Part shown: in pieces, positions 10,005 to 21,256 of the stretch | Position numbering within the stretch: the first letter of the stretch is position 1 | Layout of the letters: the number at the start of each line of letters is the position of its first letter | Source of the DNA: Candidatus Altimarinota bacterium | GTDB taxonomy: Bacteria > Patescibacteriota > Gracilibacteria > BD1-5 > UBA6164 | NCBI GenBank assembly: GCA_030683605.1 | Contig: JAUXPL010000037.1 | Location: forward strand, 1 to 48,194 | Direction: 5' to 3' | Length of the DNA: 48,194 nucleotides | Position numbers and translations under genes: made by a program | The notes under the pieces: model-generated | Database searches by the model: none | What the model was told of the DNA's origin: nothing | The model's input: the letters and a program-made list of their open reading frames with translations, nothing else

Positions 10005-12314
10005 CTATACTTTTCTAACAGGAGCAATTTTTATATTCATTTTTACTACTCATTTTCAGCTAAATGCAATTTCTGCCAATTCTCAGTTTAGTGATGTGAT
10101 TATTCAATTACCAAATTTAGGATGACTGACTCTATCTCCTCTTGCAAACATTGAAACATCATTATTTGCTTTCACTATTACTTTTGGTTTACCTGTAAAT
10201 CATCAACTAGTACTTCAGAAACTAAATGAATCACTACTTGAATCTGAACTTGTTCAAAATGAAAATCATCATTTATTCAAATATTCTCACAAATCATAGT
10301 TTACTAAGTATTCTAGAGGTATTTCTTTTAAAAATCTTGATTCAGGATTTCTCACAAAATCTCAGAAATTGAATCTCTCTTTTGCTCTAGATATGTATAA
10401 TTCTTCTCTCGCTCTAGTCATAGCTACATACATAAGTCTTCTTTCTTCTTCCAATGCTGCTTGTTCTCATATAGACCTAAAACTAGGGAAAAGTCATTCT
10501 TCTAATCATGTAACAAATACTCTTTTTTCTTCTAATCATTTAGATGTATGAATAGTCATCAATGTAACATAATCACTTCGCTCATCATTTTTATCCATAT
10601 CTGTTATCAAAGCCACTTCTTCTAGGAAAATTGCCAAACTCTCTCTTGGTTCCATTCAGTTATATTGTGTCGCTACATTTACTAGCTCATCAATATTTTC
10701 TAGTTTTGATTCTTTTTCCTCTTTACTTAGTCATTCTCATATGTATTCTTCATATTTTGTTAATTTTACTATTTCTCTAATTAGCTCAGCTACGATTTTT
10801 TTATGTGAAAAATGAACCAAGTCTTCAAATATTATATTGAAATTTTTGATTGCATTTTTAGCTCAGTTGTTTAGTTCTTCAACTTCATCTATATTCTCAA
10901 TAATTTGTGGGTAAGATAAGCCAAAATTATCTCTGTAATTATCCATTGTTTCAATTGATTTAGCTCATATTTTTCTAGTTGGTGTATTGATTATTCTCTT
11001 CATTGCTATTACATCATTTGGATTGTGGATTACTTTTAAATAACTTAATAAATCTTTTATTTCTTTTCTATCGTAGAATTTTTGACCTCATATTACTCTA
11101 TATGGTATATTTGCTATCATCAAGGCTTCTTCTATTTTTCTAGATTGAGCATTTGTACGGTACAATATTAAATTATCTTTGTAATTATTAATTACAGGAC
11201 ACCCACAAGGGGCATCCCTACATTTATCACATTGTAGGGGTTTCCCTTGTGGTAACCCTGAACTGGATTTATTTTTAATTATATTTACTATAATACTAGC
11301 TTCAGTTTTATCATCTGGTGCTTCTATATAACTAATATGTTCTCACTCACCATTATCTGTCCATAACTCTTTTTTGATACCTGATTTATTATTATTTATT
11401 ACTGCATTTGCTCATGCTATAATTTTTTTTGTTGATCTATAGTTTTGTTCTAGTTTTACTATTAATGCATCGTTGTAATCTTTTCTGAAATTTATTATAT
11501 TTCTCATATCTGCTCATCTCCAAGAATATATTGATTGGCTATCGTCTCATACAACAGCTAGATTATTATATTTACTTGCTAATAATTTCACTATTTCATA
11601 TTGTGGAGCATTTGTATCCTGATACTCATCCACCATCAGATATTTATATCTTTCTTGATACTCATTAAGTATTTTTGGAATTCTTAGTACTGCTAACGTT
11701 TTCACTAATATATCATCAAAATCCATAGCATTGTTTAAAGCTAAATCTTTTTCATATTCAATATAAGCTTTGTAGACTACTTCTTTTATACTAGAATCTA
11801 CTTCTGCCTCGTATCATTTTGCTGTTATTAAATTATTTTTTGCATTGCTTATAAAAAAAGCTATTTGTCTTGCGGGAAACTCTTTTTCATCTAGGTTAAA
11901 TCTATTTTTGAGAATATTTTTTAGTACTGATAATTTGTCTGATTCATCATATATTACGAAATCTTTTTTTAATCAGATAGCTAATTCATCTGATAAATAT
12001 CTAGATAATACGTCTTTTAGTACAAATATTCCTATCGAGTGAAAAGTACCAATAAGTGGAAAATTTGCTTTAGTATATACACTTCTAGGTGCTTCTACTC
12101 ATAGTGTTTTAGCTACTCTTTCCCTCATTTCTCATGCTGCTTTATTTGTAAATGTTACCATCATTATTTCTGACTGATTTATTCACTTATCTCTTATCAT
12201 ATAATTTACTCTAGCTGTAAGTGTAGCTGTTTTTCAACTACCAGCTCAAGCTATAATCAAAAGAGGTCAATCTATTTTGTTTTTTGCTTCTTCTTGTTTT
12301 GGGTTTAAATTCAT
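10005..12314 (-). CDS. pcrA: UvrD/PcrA-type superfamily 1 DNA helicase
   Basis: The 769-residue 3'-5' DNA helicase acts in repair and replication-fork upkeep. Helicase motifs in order: LIIAGAGSGKTATL (Walker A, about residue 21-34), [11 protein letters not shown] (Ia), VDEYQDTN (II), [15 protein letters not shown] (III), VKLEQNYRS (IV), [11 protein letters not shown] (V) and [10 protein letters not shown] (VI). Residues about 347-373 are encoded by a palindromic element (11195-11275) that sits in a loop just before [13 protein letters not shown]. The C-terminal tail is Ser/Gly-rich and then has a short [16 protein letters not shown] end like the PcrA/UvrD tail domain. The length is normal for the family apart from the insertion. 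Confidence 0.94.
11195..11275. repeat. Palindromic element inside pcrA
   Basis: CCACAAGGGGCATCCCTACA (11202-11221) is nearly complementary to the stretch ending at 11252, with a short AT-rich loop. It is far GC-richer than the surrounding gene. In frame it encodes a segment containing [13 protein letters not shown] and DAPCGCP that has no place in ordinary PcrA. Confidence 0.8.
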
Positions 12315-12401
12315 TTAACTTTTATTAATTATAATTTATATATAAAAGATATACATTTTTTTTGTTTATACAAAATTTTTTGAATTTTTATGTTAATAAA
12401 T

Positions 12402-12427
12402 AAAAGCCAAACATATGTTTAGCTTTT
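12402..12427 (-). terminator. Intrinsic terminator
   Basis: AAAAGC-C-AAACATATGTTT-A-GCTTTT forms a hairpin between the small membrane gene at 12464 and pcrA. Confidence 0.55.
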
Positions 12428-12463
12428 AAAATGAATAATTGAAATATAATAAATATTATTAAA

Positions 12464-12604
12464 CTATTTATTGTTTATCAATCTGACTAGGAATAATATA
12501 ATAGCAATAACAAGCAGAATATGTATAAAACCACCAATAGTATAAGAAGAGACAAGTCACAATACCCAAAGTATAATCAATATAATGGCAATAGTTTCTA
12601 GCAT
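12464..12604 (-). CDS. Small membrane protein, lmo0937 family
   Basis: The 46-residue protein MLETIAIILIILWVLG...GGFIHILLVIAIILFLVR has two membrane segments joined by a short loop with GGFIHILLV. This matches the lmo0937-type small membrane proteins, often linked to stress, whose role is unknown. One in-frame TGA codes for the Gly of VLGLV. It ends in TAG and is followed by a terminator. Confidence 0.75.
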
Positions 12605-12818
12605 AATAATAAAATTAGAAAATAAACCTGGACTTATATTATAATGATATATACTAAATAGCAATTAAATAATATAATTTTCTTATATTCCATAAAATTA
12701 TTTTAAAGGCATAATCTAATTTATAATTAAGAAATTTTGTATTTTAATTAATAATTTGACTTTAATAATTTTTTTATAATATTATTTCTCGCAAAAACAA
12801 ATACAAAAGGATTATATT

Positions 12819-13298
12819 ATGGTCGCAGTATTATTAAAAAAGACTGAGGTTAGAAATTATTTTAATTATTTTTTGGTTACTGGTTTGATATTTGCAGAAA
12901 TATCTAATATATTTTATTGGGGAATTATTCCATTACCAGAATTTTATGATATTTTTCTACTTGTAACACTTATATTGATAATTTTTGAACAATTAAATTT
13001 TTTTAAAACTAATAAATATTTTGCTAAATTATTATATTTAGGTTGTTTTAATAATTTTTTGTTTACATTTTTCTTTTTCGTTTGGGGTTATTTTGAACCT
13101 GAAAAAGATTTAAATTTTTTGTCTTTATTTGGTATACCAGTTGAAATACAAATGATTCTTGATGCATTATCTTTATACTCTTTGGCTTATGTAAGTAAAA
13201 GTTATGCAAAGATAATTGAATTAAGATTTATAAAACCATTTTATTTAAAAGTAATCTTGATGGAAACTCTATTGATGATTGCTGTTTATATATTATGA
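12819..13298 (+). CDS. Four-helix membrane protein that may stop at TGA
   Basis: The first 159 codons encode about four membrane segments and have no internal TGA; all six Gly are GGN. AAAGGA lies upstream as a Shine-Dalgarno, unusual in this window. TGA at 13296-13298 is followed within 9 bases by a terminator hairpin (13307-13334). If TGA is Gly here, as elsewhere, the frame continues 22 codons through the hairpin to TAG at 13365-13367, giving 182 residues. Either the gene came from a standard-code organism and has kept its stop, or the tail is translated. No family is recognised. Confidence 0.6.
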   Translation: MVAVLLKKTEVRNYFNYFLVTGLIFAEISNIFYWGIIPLPEFYDIFLLVTLILIIFEQLNFFKTNKYFAKLLYLGCFNNFLFTFFFFVWGYFEPEKDLNFLSLFGIPVEIQMILDALSLYSLAYVSKSYAKIIELRFIKPFYLKVILMETLLMIAVYIL

Positions 13299-13306
13299 AA
13301 AAATTT

Positions 13307-13334
13307 AGAAGTCCAAGAATTTTCTTGGACTTCT
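13307..13334 (+). terminator. Terminator after the four-helix membrane protein
   Basis: AGAAGTCCAAGA and its exact complement around a four-base loop, followed by ATTTTG. It lies inside the frame if the TGA at 13296 is read as Gly. Confidence 0.7.
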
Positions 13335-13411
13335 ATTTTGTATATTTATTATATTTGATTTTGTTAGCTTTTTTTATATACTGACACAAATTTAAAATTA
13401 ATAATTATTAG

Positions 13412-14965
13412 ATGATACAAATGTGAATTAAAAAAAATGATATATTAGAAAATATTTTAGTTGAAAAACTAGTTTTTTGAGGTAAATGATTTGCTAAGTT
13501 GAAACATGATAATCCAGATCTAGACTGAAGAGTAATATTTATTACAGGATGAGCAATACCTTGATCGATTGTTAATCTGAGAGTGATAAATAAAAAAAAA
13601 TCATATATTGAAACTCAAATTCTAGAAATAGTACATAAATCAGAAATTGAAATAGAAAATATAAATAATAAATATTGAATGTCTGGTGGATGGAAATGGA
13701 TAAATATTCCTTATGAAGAACAATTAAAAATAAAACAAGAACAAATAAAAGAATCACTAAATGTATTAAAAAATAAAATAAATCCTAAAATAACAGAAGA
13801 AAATCCAGAGTTAGCTGATATAAATTTATATGATGATTTATTTTTGCCTATTGAAACTTCGCCGGTAATTAATTGATACAGAAATAAAGTAGAATTTAGT
13901 TTTTGAAAATATTTATCATTCAAAAATGGGATAGAACAACATTTCAATGTAGGTTTTCATAAGCAGTGAGAATTCTCAAAAGTAGAAGATTATGACTGAG
14001 CTCCACTTATAGATGAGGAACAAAATGAAATATATAGAGAAATAAAAAAATTTAGTAAGACAGTATGATTGCCAGTATACGATCAAATGAAACAAGAGTG
14101 ATTTTTTAGACATATACTTATTAGAAAGACTCATTTTACTCAAGAAATGATGATACTTTTAAGTTTTAATCCTGAATATTTTGAAAAAAATACTAGTTTA
14201 GATAAAGATGAAAAATTAGCAATAATTAAATTTTTCTTAATTTGATTAGCGAGTAAATATCCAGTAATAAAATCTATTTATTTGTCTCATAATCCTAATA
14301 AAGCTGATGTTTGTATATGAGATCTAGAATTAATATATGGTGAAGCAACTATAAAAGAAAAAATACTTGATTTGACATTTAATATCTCTCCTACTTCATT
14401 TTTTCAAACTAATTCTAGCTGAGCTGAAAAATTGTATTCAATAGTTTTAGATTTTGCAAAAAATAAAACTAATTCTACAATACCTTTCTTTAGTAGAACG
14501 AAAGAAGATTTCAAAGATATGACAGTACTTGATTTGTATGGAGGGACATGAACTATATGAATGATATTTGCAAATGCGTGAGCCCAAAAAGTAATATCAG
14601 TAGAAATGGTTAATTCATCTAGTAAGGATTGAGAAGAAAATGCAAACCTGAATTGTTTAACTAATATAGAATTTGTAAATGCTAAAGTAGAAAAATTCTT
14701 AGAACAATATTTAGCAGAGTGAAATAAAGCTGATTTATTGGTAATAGATCCTCCAAGAGCTTGAATGCACCCTGACTCATTACCTAATATTTTGAAATTT
14801 GATACAAATCAAATAATTTATGTAAGTTGTAATCCAGCTACATTAGCAAGAGATTTATGATATATATTGGATAATTCTAATTATAAAATAGAAAAAATTC
14901 AAGCAATGGATATGTTTCCACATACTCATCATATAGAGACTGTTGTGAGTTTAATAAAGAGATAA
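13412..14965 (+). CDS. TrmA/RlmC/RlmD-family uracil-5 methyltransferase
   Basis: The 517-residue protein uses S-adenosylmethionine to methylate C5 of a uridine, most likely in 23S rRNA. An N-terminal TRAM-like segment (GGKGFAKL, GAIPGSIVNLRV) precedes INGYRNKVEFSFG. SPTSFFQTNSSGAEKLY, VLDLYGGTGTIG (SAM site), VIDPPRAGMHPD and IYVSCNPATLARDL follow; the Cys of YVSCNP is the nucleophile and the Glu near the end (HHIETVVSL) is the base. The usual Cys cluster for an iron-sulfur centre after the TRAM domain is absent. A second ATG at 13421 is also possible. The tRNA form (TrmA) cannot be ruled out. Confidence 0.9.
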
Positions 14966-15054
14966 TATACTCTTTATTTTTTTATCAATTATTTTACTTA
15001 TTAAAAATTATATGTTATAATATAATAAATATATATTTAATAATCATTATTTTA

Positions 15055-16152
15055 ATGAATACTAAAGAACTAATTAATAGTGTTTTAGCTTATACTACTC
15101 AAGAACATTATTCTGATATACATTTAAATACTAATAATAAAATAATAATTAGAGATAGGTCTGGAGATATTATAACTCTAGATAGTATTAATATTGATTG
15201 AAATAATATAAAACTACCAATACTCGATAAAGAATCTATAAAATCAATAATAATAGATATAATATGAGAATCATGATATGATGTATTTATAAAAAATATG
15301 GAATATGATAGTTCTTATATGATAAAATGATGAGATAGATATAGAGTGAATTGTTATATGGATACAGAATGATATTCTGTAGCTCTTAGAAGAATCCCAA
15401 ACAAAATACCTACACTAGAAGAATTATGATTATGAGAACAAATTGAAATAATGTGTAATAAATCAAAATGATTAATACTTGTTACATGACCAACTGGTTC
15501 AGGTAAATCCACAAATCTAGCTGCAATGATAGACTATATAAACAAAAATCATAAAAAACATATTATTACAATAGAGGATCCTGTAGAATTTTCATTTAAA
15601 TCTGATAAATCTCTAATTAATCAAAGAGAAGTTTGAAGTCATACCAAGTGATTTGAACCAGCAATAAGAGCTACTCTAAGAGAAGACCCTAATGTGATAA
15701 TGGTATGAGAAATGAGAGATCCTGAAACAATTAAAGCTGCTATTACTTTAGCTGAAACTGGTCATTTAGTATTATCTACGTTACATACTAATGACTCAGT
15801 ACAAACAATTGATAGAATTGTTGATATATTTCCAGGTAATCAACAAAATCAAATCAGAATGCAACTAGCAATGAACTTGGTATGAGTTGTGTCTCAGAGA
15901 TTAGTTACTAGATCTGATATGGAATGAAGAATTGCAGCTAGAGAGATACTTATAGCAAATGATGCAGTTAGAAATTTAATAATTACATGAAAAACACATC
16001 AATTGTATAGCGTACTTGAAATATGACATAAACAATGAATGATATTAATGGATAAATATTTATTGGCTTTGTATAAGAAGCAAATGATATCAAAGGCAAC
16101 TTTAATAAGTTATGCTAGAGATAAAGAATGAATTGAAATGATGCTGAATTAA
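15055..16152 (+). CDS. pilT: PilT-type retraction ATPase of type IV pili
   Basis: The 365-residue hexameric ATPase powers pilus retraction or twitching at the inner membrane. [11 protein letters not shown] (about residue 143-153) is Walker A, with the first Gly encoded by [12 protein letters not shown] is the Asp box, [18 protein letters not shown] is Walker B with the following conserved arm, [18 protein letters not shown] is the His box, and AAREILI the AIRNLI-like region. The length is normal. It is followed, after a palindromic-repeat block, by a cyclic-nucleotide-binding protein that may regulate it. The pilin-like protein at 6728 is a possible partner. Confidence 0.93.
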
Positions 16153-16159
16153 TTCCACC

Positions 16160-16273
16160 CCATAGTAAGGATTTAAGCCACCCCCTACCCCTCCTTAATA
16201 TTAGGGATGTAATAGCTAAAATCTTTTTTACCCAATCCCCCATTCTGGGACTTCCCCTTAATAAAGGGGGAAG
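16160..16273. repeat. Palindromic elements between pilT and the cNMP gene
   Basis: A block of GC-rich sequence with CCACCCCCTACCCCTCCTTA near its start and a final hairpin CTTCCCCTTAATAAAGGGGG (16251-16270) plus AAG. The stretch CCACCCCCTA...CCTCCTTA is repeated at 27190-27215 and, inverted, in the Trm11-like gene. Confidence 0.75.
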
Positions 16274-16294
16274 AAATAATAATGAATAATAAAT

Positions 16295-17131
16295 ATGTTA
16301 GATATAAATAAATTAAAAAATTCATGATTCTTCAAAGAAGTAATTCTCGAAAAATGAGAAGTACTTTTTCGTGAGTGAGATTTTGACGAAAATATTTATA
16401 TTGTACTTGCTTGAGAATTATCTGTTTCAAAATATACTAGTCAAACTAAAGATGAGGCAAAAATCTTAGCATATTTATCTACAAATGATGTATTTTGAGA
16501 AGCAGCATTGAATAGTAGTAATAAAAAAGAAGTAAACATAATAGCAAATAGAAAAACAATATTATTATCTATAAATGCCAAGCAATGATTAAATGAATTT
16601 TGACTTAAATATCAAGAAGATGCTATAAATTTACTAAAATATATTATCTATTTATCAAATAAGAGATTATCTGAAGCAAATTATTTAATAACTGCTTCAT
16701 ATAAAATAAGTAAAGAAATACTTGAATTACAAGATATAAATAATAAAAATATATTTCTATTAATAGAAAAAATAAAAGAAATAATAACGGTAGATCATAT
16801 AATGTATTATGAAAACAGTCCAGTAATGGAGAATTACATTATATTAAAATATGATACAAGAATAAAGTGAAAATTATTAAATGAAGTAAAAGAGTTAACT
16901 AATAATAAATTAGATTTGCTTGATTTAAAAGTTGATAATTATGAAATTCACTCACAAAAATTATCTATCTGAAAAAATAATTTATGATATCTAGTATTTT
17001 TGAAGAAAGATTATAAATTCAATGAAAGTGATAAAAAAGTCCTAGTAGTAGCTGCTACTTCAATATCATGATTAATAAAACAAAAGCAATTGTTAGATGA
17101 ACAAAGAGATAAAGATTATATGAACAACTAA
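16295..17131 (+). CDS. Cyclic-nucleotide-binding domain protein
   Basis: Of 278 residues, about 1-110 form a CNBD like that of CRP: FFKEVILEKGEVLFREGDFDENIY, YIVLAGELSVSK and VFGEAALNSSNKKEVNIIA (each in pieces of the beta roll). The phosphate-binding cassette has GEAAL, but no Arg where cAMP-binding proteins have one, so the ligand is unsure. The rest has helices and a possible GAF-like end (LGYLVFLKKDYKFNESDKKVL). No DNA-binding helix-turn-helix is obvious. Located downstream of pilT, it may tune pilus activity. Confidence 0.75.
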
Positions 17132-17158
17132 AAAATCACACTTAGTGTGATTTTTTTT
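17132..17158 (+). terminator. Intrinsic terminator
   Basis: AAAATCACAC, loop TTA, GTGTGATTTT and a run of eight T directly after the CNBD gene. Confidence 0.85.
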
Positions 17159-17192
17159 GTAAATTATACTTTAGTTATTAGATTGACTATTA

Positions 17193-18185
17193 CTAGTTGT
17201 ATTTCTTCAGTAAATTAACAATTTCATATTCTTTTTTGACTCATTTATACATAGATTTGATACTCGGAGTACCACTTGCCAAAATCAGTTTATTTCAATG
17301 TAATTCTGTTATTTTTTCTGCTACTTCTATAGTATTATATCTAGGAGCTGAGTCTGAAATATATGAATTATCATGTTCTTCATCTATTATAATCAGTCAC
17401 AAATCATTGTATGGATAAAATATTGCAGATCTAGTTCATACGACGATTTTTGCATTAGAACTATTTATTTCTAGCCAATATTTAGTCTTGGTAGCATCTG
17501 TTATTGTAGAATTTAATATATATACATTATTTCAAAATACATCTTTTATTTTTGCTGCAAGTTGATTAGTTAATATTATTTCAGGTATCAAAAACAGAGT
17601 TTGTTTTCATTTATCTAGAGTCTCTTTTATCAACTTAATATATATTTCTGTCTTACCACTACCTGTTAAACCATATAATAATATTTTCTTGTTTTCTGTA
17701 GTTAGTATATTATTTAATACTTCATTTTGCTCACTAGAAAGAGTAATTTTATGATTAAATGTATACTCCATTTTTATACCAATTAAATTTTTCCCTTTTC
17801 CAAATGGAATCCCCACAGAGGGAGGGATTAATGAAATTTTGTCTTTTAAAATTCTATCTCTTAAATTTTTAGGAAAAAATAAATTTATACTATTATGAAT
17901 AGCAGTGAAATAATAACTAGCAATCCATCTAGCTAAATCGATTCTATATCAAGATAAAAAGATATTAGGGTTTTTGATACTTACTATAGATTTGATTTTT
18001 GATTCATCATATTCTCATCTAGGACTATCTGAAATATCTATAACGACTCATATTTCTATGAATTCTCTAATAGGTATTTCTATTATTTGTCATACTTTTA
18101 TATCAGCTACTAAAAAATCAGGAACAATATATGTAAGTCCTATATCATCAAAAGTCTTGGAAAATGGTGAAACTAATACATACAT
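17193..18185 (-). CDS. priA: PriA-like primosomal protein lacking the C-terminal half
   Basis: PriA restarts stalled forks. The 330-residue product has the N-terminal DNA-binding region (VSPFSKTFDDIGLTY, GQIIEIPIREFIEIG) and the first helicase domain: LLYGLTGSGKTEIY (Walker A, about 155-168), LIPEIILTNQLA, IVVGTRSAIFYPY, LIIIDEEHDNSYISD (DEEH box, Walker B) and ILASGTPSIKSM. It ends in TAG soon after, so the zinc-binding Cys and the second helicase domain are missing; normal PriA has about 700 residues. Residues about 118-132 come from a palindromic element. It follows dnaX by 6 bases. It may be a loader without helicase activity, or a decaying gene. Confidence 0.85.
17790..17832. repeat. Palindromic element inside priA
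   Basis: A GC-rich run (TTCCCTTTTCCAAATGGAAT, then CCCCACAGAGGGAGGGATTA) shares its start with TTCCCTTTCCAAGGGAAG copies. It encodes LIPPSVGIPFGKGKN between the N-terminal and helicase domains. It is more degenerate than other copies. Confidence 0.55.
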
Positions 18186-18191
18186 TTAAAT

Positions 18192-19631
18192 CTAATTAAG
18201 TTTAATATTTACATTTTGTATTCACATATCAGCTAGTGATTTCAATATTATATTTTGATTATCTATATTTTCGAATTGTCATTTTTGAATTTTAGTAGTT
18301 GTTCAAATACTTAAAGTAGTTCAATAAAGCTCAATTTTTGCAGCAGGCAGAGCAAGAACTAATCATCATTTTGCTCAATTATCTTTCAATTTTTGTCTAA
18401 AAGTAGCTAAATCAAAATTGCTCTTATTTCAGTTATTTTCAGAACTATTATTTTCTTTGCTTGTAGAATTATTCACAACTTCATCATCATCTCATCAAAA
18501 TATATCACTTAAATCATCAGGGGAAATAGCGATTTCTTCTACTATATTTTCTTTTGTATTATTAGTTGGAATTGTACTAGTTTGTATATTATTCACTTGT
18601 ACTGTTTCTATTACTTTTTTTGTATTATACGAATTCAATATTTTTAATATACCTATCAAAAATGTAGTATTTTCATCTAGAGAATTCTTAGTTTTGGAAT
18701 ATGTTTCATCTAGAGTATCTAGAATCTCGATATATTTAGTTACATCATTGCTGAGTCTGATTTCATTTAGTGTTTTTGCTTTTGTGAAATATATCAATTC
18801 CTTGAAAAATAGCTTAATATTTTTACCATCATCAATACTTTTATCAAATATATCTATTACTTTTGCATCTTTGTTTATTAATTTTTCTAAAAATGTAGAT
18901 ATAATATCTTCATCTACTATTTCTAGTTTTTTTACTATATTTTCATAGCTTAGTTCAGAATCAAAAATCAATTGTTCAAATAGTGAAATAGCATTTCTCA
19001 GTCATCCTGCACTATTTTTTATTATGTATTCTATAGATTTTTCGTCAATTTTTATTCATTCAGCATTAGCTATATATTCGAGTCTCTCTTTTACATCTGT
19101 ATTTGATATTCTTTTGAAATCATATCTCTGACAACGAGATATGATTGTTTCTGGTACTTTATGTGTTTCAGTTGTTGCTAGGATAAATTTCACATGACTC
19201 GGTGGTTCTTCTAATATTTTCAATAGTGCATTAAATGCTCATTTACTCAGCATATGCACCTCATCAATAATATATATCTTGTACTTAGTTTTACTAGGTT
19301 GGAATTGTGCTCTCTCTATTATTTCTCTTATATTATCTACTCAAGTATTACTTGCAGCATCTATTTCTATAATATCCATAAGTCTCTCATCTGCAAAATC
19401 TCTACAAATACTACACTGCAAACAAGGATTTCAATTTTGTGGATTCTCACAATTAATAGCTTTTGCTATAATTCTAGCTGTAGAAGTCTTACCTGTTCAT
19501 CTAGGTCAGCATAATAAATATGCTCATACAGTTTTGTTATCAGATACTGCTTTTTGCAAAGTATCTTTTACAAATGATTGTCATACTAAGTTTTTAAAAT
19601 CGGCTGGTCTATATTTTAGATATAATGACAT
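18192..19631 (-). CDS. dnaX: DNA polymerase III gamma/tau subunit (clamp loader)
   Basis: The 479-residue AAA+ subunit drives the clamp loader of the replicase. [18 protein letters not shown] is the typical start, [18 protein letters not shown] the Walker [11 protein letters not shown] part of the zinc-binding Cys set, [20 protein letters not shown] Walker B, and [21 protein letters not shown] (in part) sensor 1 and SRC. A short variable tail follows an acidic/Ser-Asn linker ([16 protein letters not shown]), so it is closer to gamma than to a long tau. It lies directly upstream of the priA-like gene. Confidence 0.94.
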
Positions 19632-19653
19632 GGGCTATGGTTAATTAATATTT

Positions 19654-19700
19654 TAACCCTATCCTGAATCCTTTCCCTTAGATAAGGGCAAGGGGCTACA
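19654..19700. repeat. Palindromic element upstream of dnaX
   Basis: AACCCTATCCTGAATCCTTT then CCCTTA-GATAAGGGCAAGGGGCTACA. It is the reverse complement of the copies at 26470 and 33887. Confidence 0.8.
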
Positions 19701-19713
19701 ATTATTCTAAATG

Positions 19714-19787
19714 CAGCCTTCCTCCCTAATTTTAGGGAGGAAATTTATGACCGTAGGGTGGTATCCTGTGGACAAAGGTGGGTTATT
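19714..19787. repeat. Palindromic element between dnaX and murE
   Basis: The hairpin CTTCCTCCCTAATTTTAGGG/AGG is followed by CCGTAGGGTGGTATCCTGTG and GACAAAGGTGGGTTA. It matches, inverted, the long form at 25845 and 33805 that carries TTGTCCACAGGATAC. Confidence 0.8.
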
Positions 19788-19799
19788 TAGCTTTATACT

Positions 19800-21110
19800 C
19801 TATACTATTTTATTATCATCGATTCATTTAAGAATTTCTGTTATTACTTCTTTATCATTCCATTTTACTAGTCAGTTATTAGTTACCATAACATGTTCAT
19901 CTCATTTTCATGCTACGAGTACTACATCTCATTTGTTAGCCATCAATAATGCTGTTTGAATAGCTTCTCTTCTGGTTGGAATTATCCAGAAATCATCTCA
20001 CTGTTTTCTCTCTATTCATGGTAATACATCTTTTATTATTTGTTCTATTTTCTCACTATAATCATCATCTTGAGTCAATATTACTACATCTGACAATCTA
20101 GATACTATTTCTCACATGATTGGTCTTTTTGTTCTATCTCTATCTCAAGTAGCTCAAAAAACAGTGATGATTCTAGATACACTTGTGAATCACCTAATTG
20201 TTTCTAATACTTTTTCTAGTGCATCGGGTGTATGAGCATAGTCTACAATTACTTCAAATCATTCATTATTTTCAATTGTTTCCATCCTACCTGGTACTCA
20301 ATTTATCAATTTAATTATTCTAGTTATTTCTTCTCACTTAATTCATAGACTAATAAATACTCATATTGCAGCAAGTATATTTTGAATATTGAAATCTCCT
20401 ATCAACTTAGTTTCTACTTGTATTTTATCTGATGGAACAGTTACTTCAAATTTAGTTATTAGTCATGAATTTTTTATATTTTTTGCTTCTAAATTAGCAT
20501 TTTTTCAAATACCATAAGAGTAAAGACTATCAAATGTTTCAGCCATAAATAAATCTGAATATTGACTATTTAGATTTATTATTGCTGTTTTTTTGATACC
20601 TGGTTTTCTTTTATTTGTAATAAGTTTTTTGAATAATAGTAATTTTGTATTTACATAATCTTTCATAGTTCTATGCAAATCTAGATGATCTTGAGTAATA
20701 TTTGTTAATACTGCAATATCATAATCTAGTCCCCAAATCCTATTCATCTTTATTCCATGACTTGCTGTTTCTATAACTGCTATTTCACATCACTCTTTTT
20801 TTGCTATTTTTAATAATCTTTGTAATTCAAATACATCTGGAGAAGTCATTTTTGTATCATTTTGATACTCTTTATCACCTATAATAATATTTACAGTAGA
20901 AAACATAAATACTTTTTTTCATGTTCATCTCAATCATTTCGCTATTATATTACAAGTAGTTGTTTTACCATTTGTTCAAGTAACTCATATAATAGTCATA
21001 GCTCTACTAGGAAAACCATAATAATAGTTAGCAATTATAGCTCTCACTTTGTGATATAATAATCTAGCAGGATTATCTAAAGCAAATATTTTTTTCAAAT
21101 CTTGTAACAT
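19800..21110 (-). CDS. murE: MurE-like UDP-MurNAc-tripeptide synthetase
   Basis: This 436-residue Mur ligase adds the third amino acid to UDP-MurNAc-L-Ala-D-Glu in the cytoplasm. IIGVTGTNGKTTT (residues about 40-52) is the ATP loop; VIETASHGIKMNRIWG and VLTNITQDHLDLHRTM are MurE central-domain motifs; GRMETIENN, VDYAHTPDALEKVL and FGATGDRDRTKRPIMGEI are the C-terminal ones. Only about 40 residues precede the P-loop, so the usual uridine-binding N-terminal domain is largely missing. TQDDDY replaces the DNPR motif of meso-diaminopimelate enzymes, so another third residue is likely. Confidence 0.9.
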
Positions 21111-21256
21111 ATTTGTAATATAAATTGTAAATTTTTATATTTATACTTATTTTATTAGTTTTTACAATAGAAAGTACTTAAGTTATGAAAATATTAACTA
21201 TGAGTAAGTAGATGAAACAAAAAAACTTTTCTTTTTTAAAATATTATTTATAATAC

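Noticed and set aside
18418-18948. A 176-residue plus-strand ORF.
   Set aside because: It is antisense to dnaX, whose family motifs are certain, and its sequence is low-complexity hydrophobic Ser/Phe text.
21184-21210. An 8-residue leader peptide (MKILTMSK) upstream of the 21364 ORF.
   Set aside because: No ribosome site and no regulatory codon pattern; too short to support.
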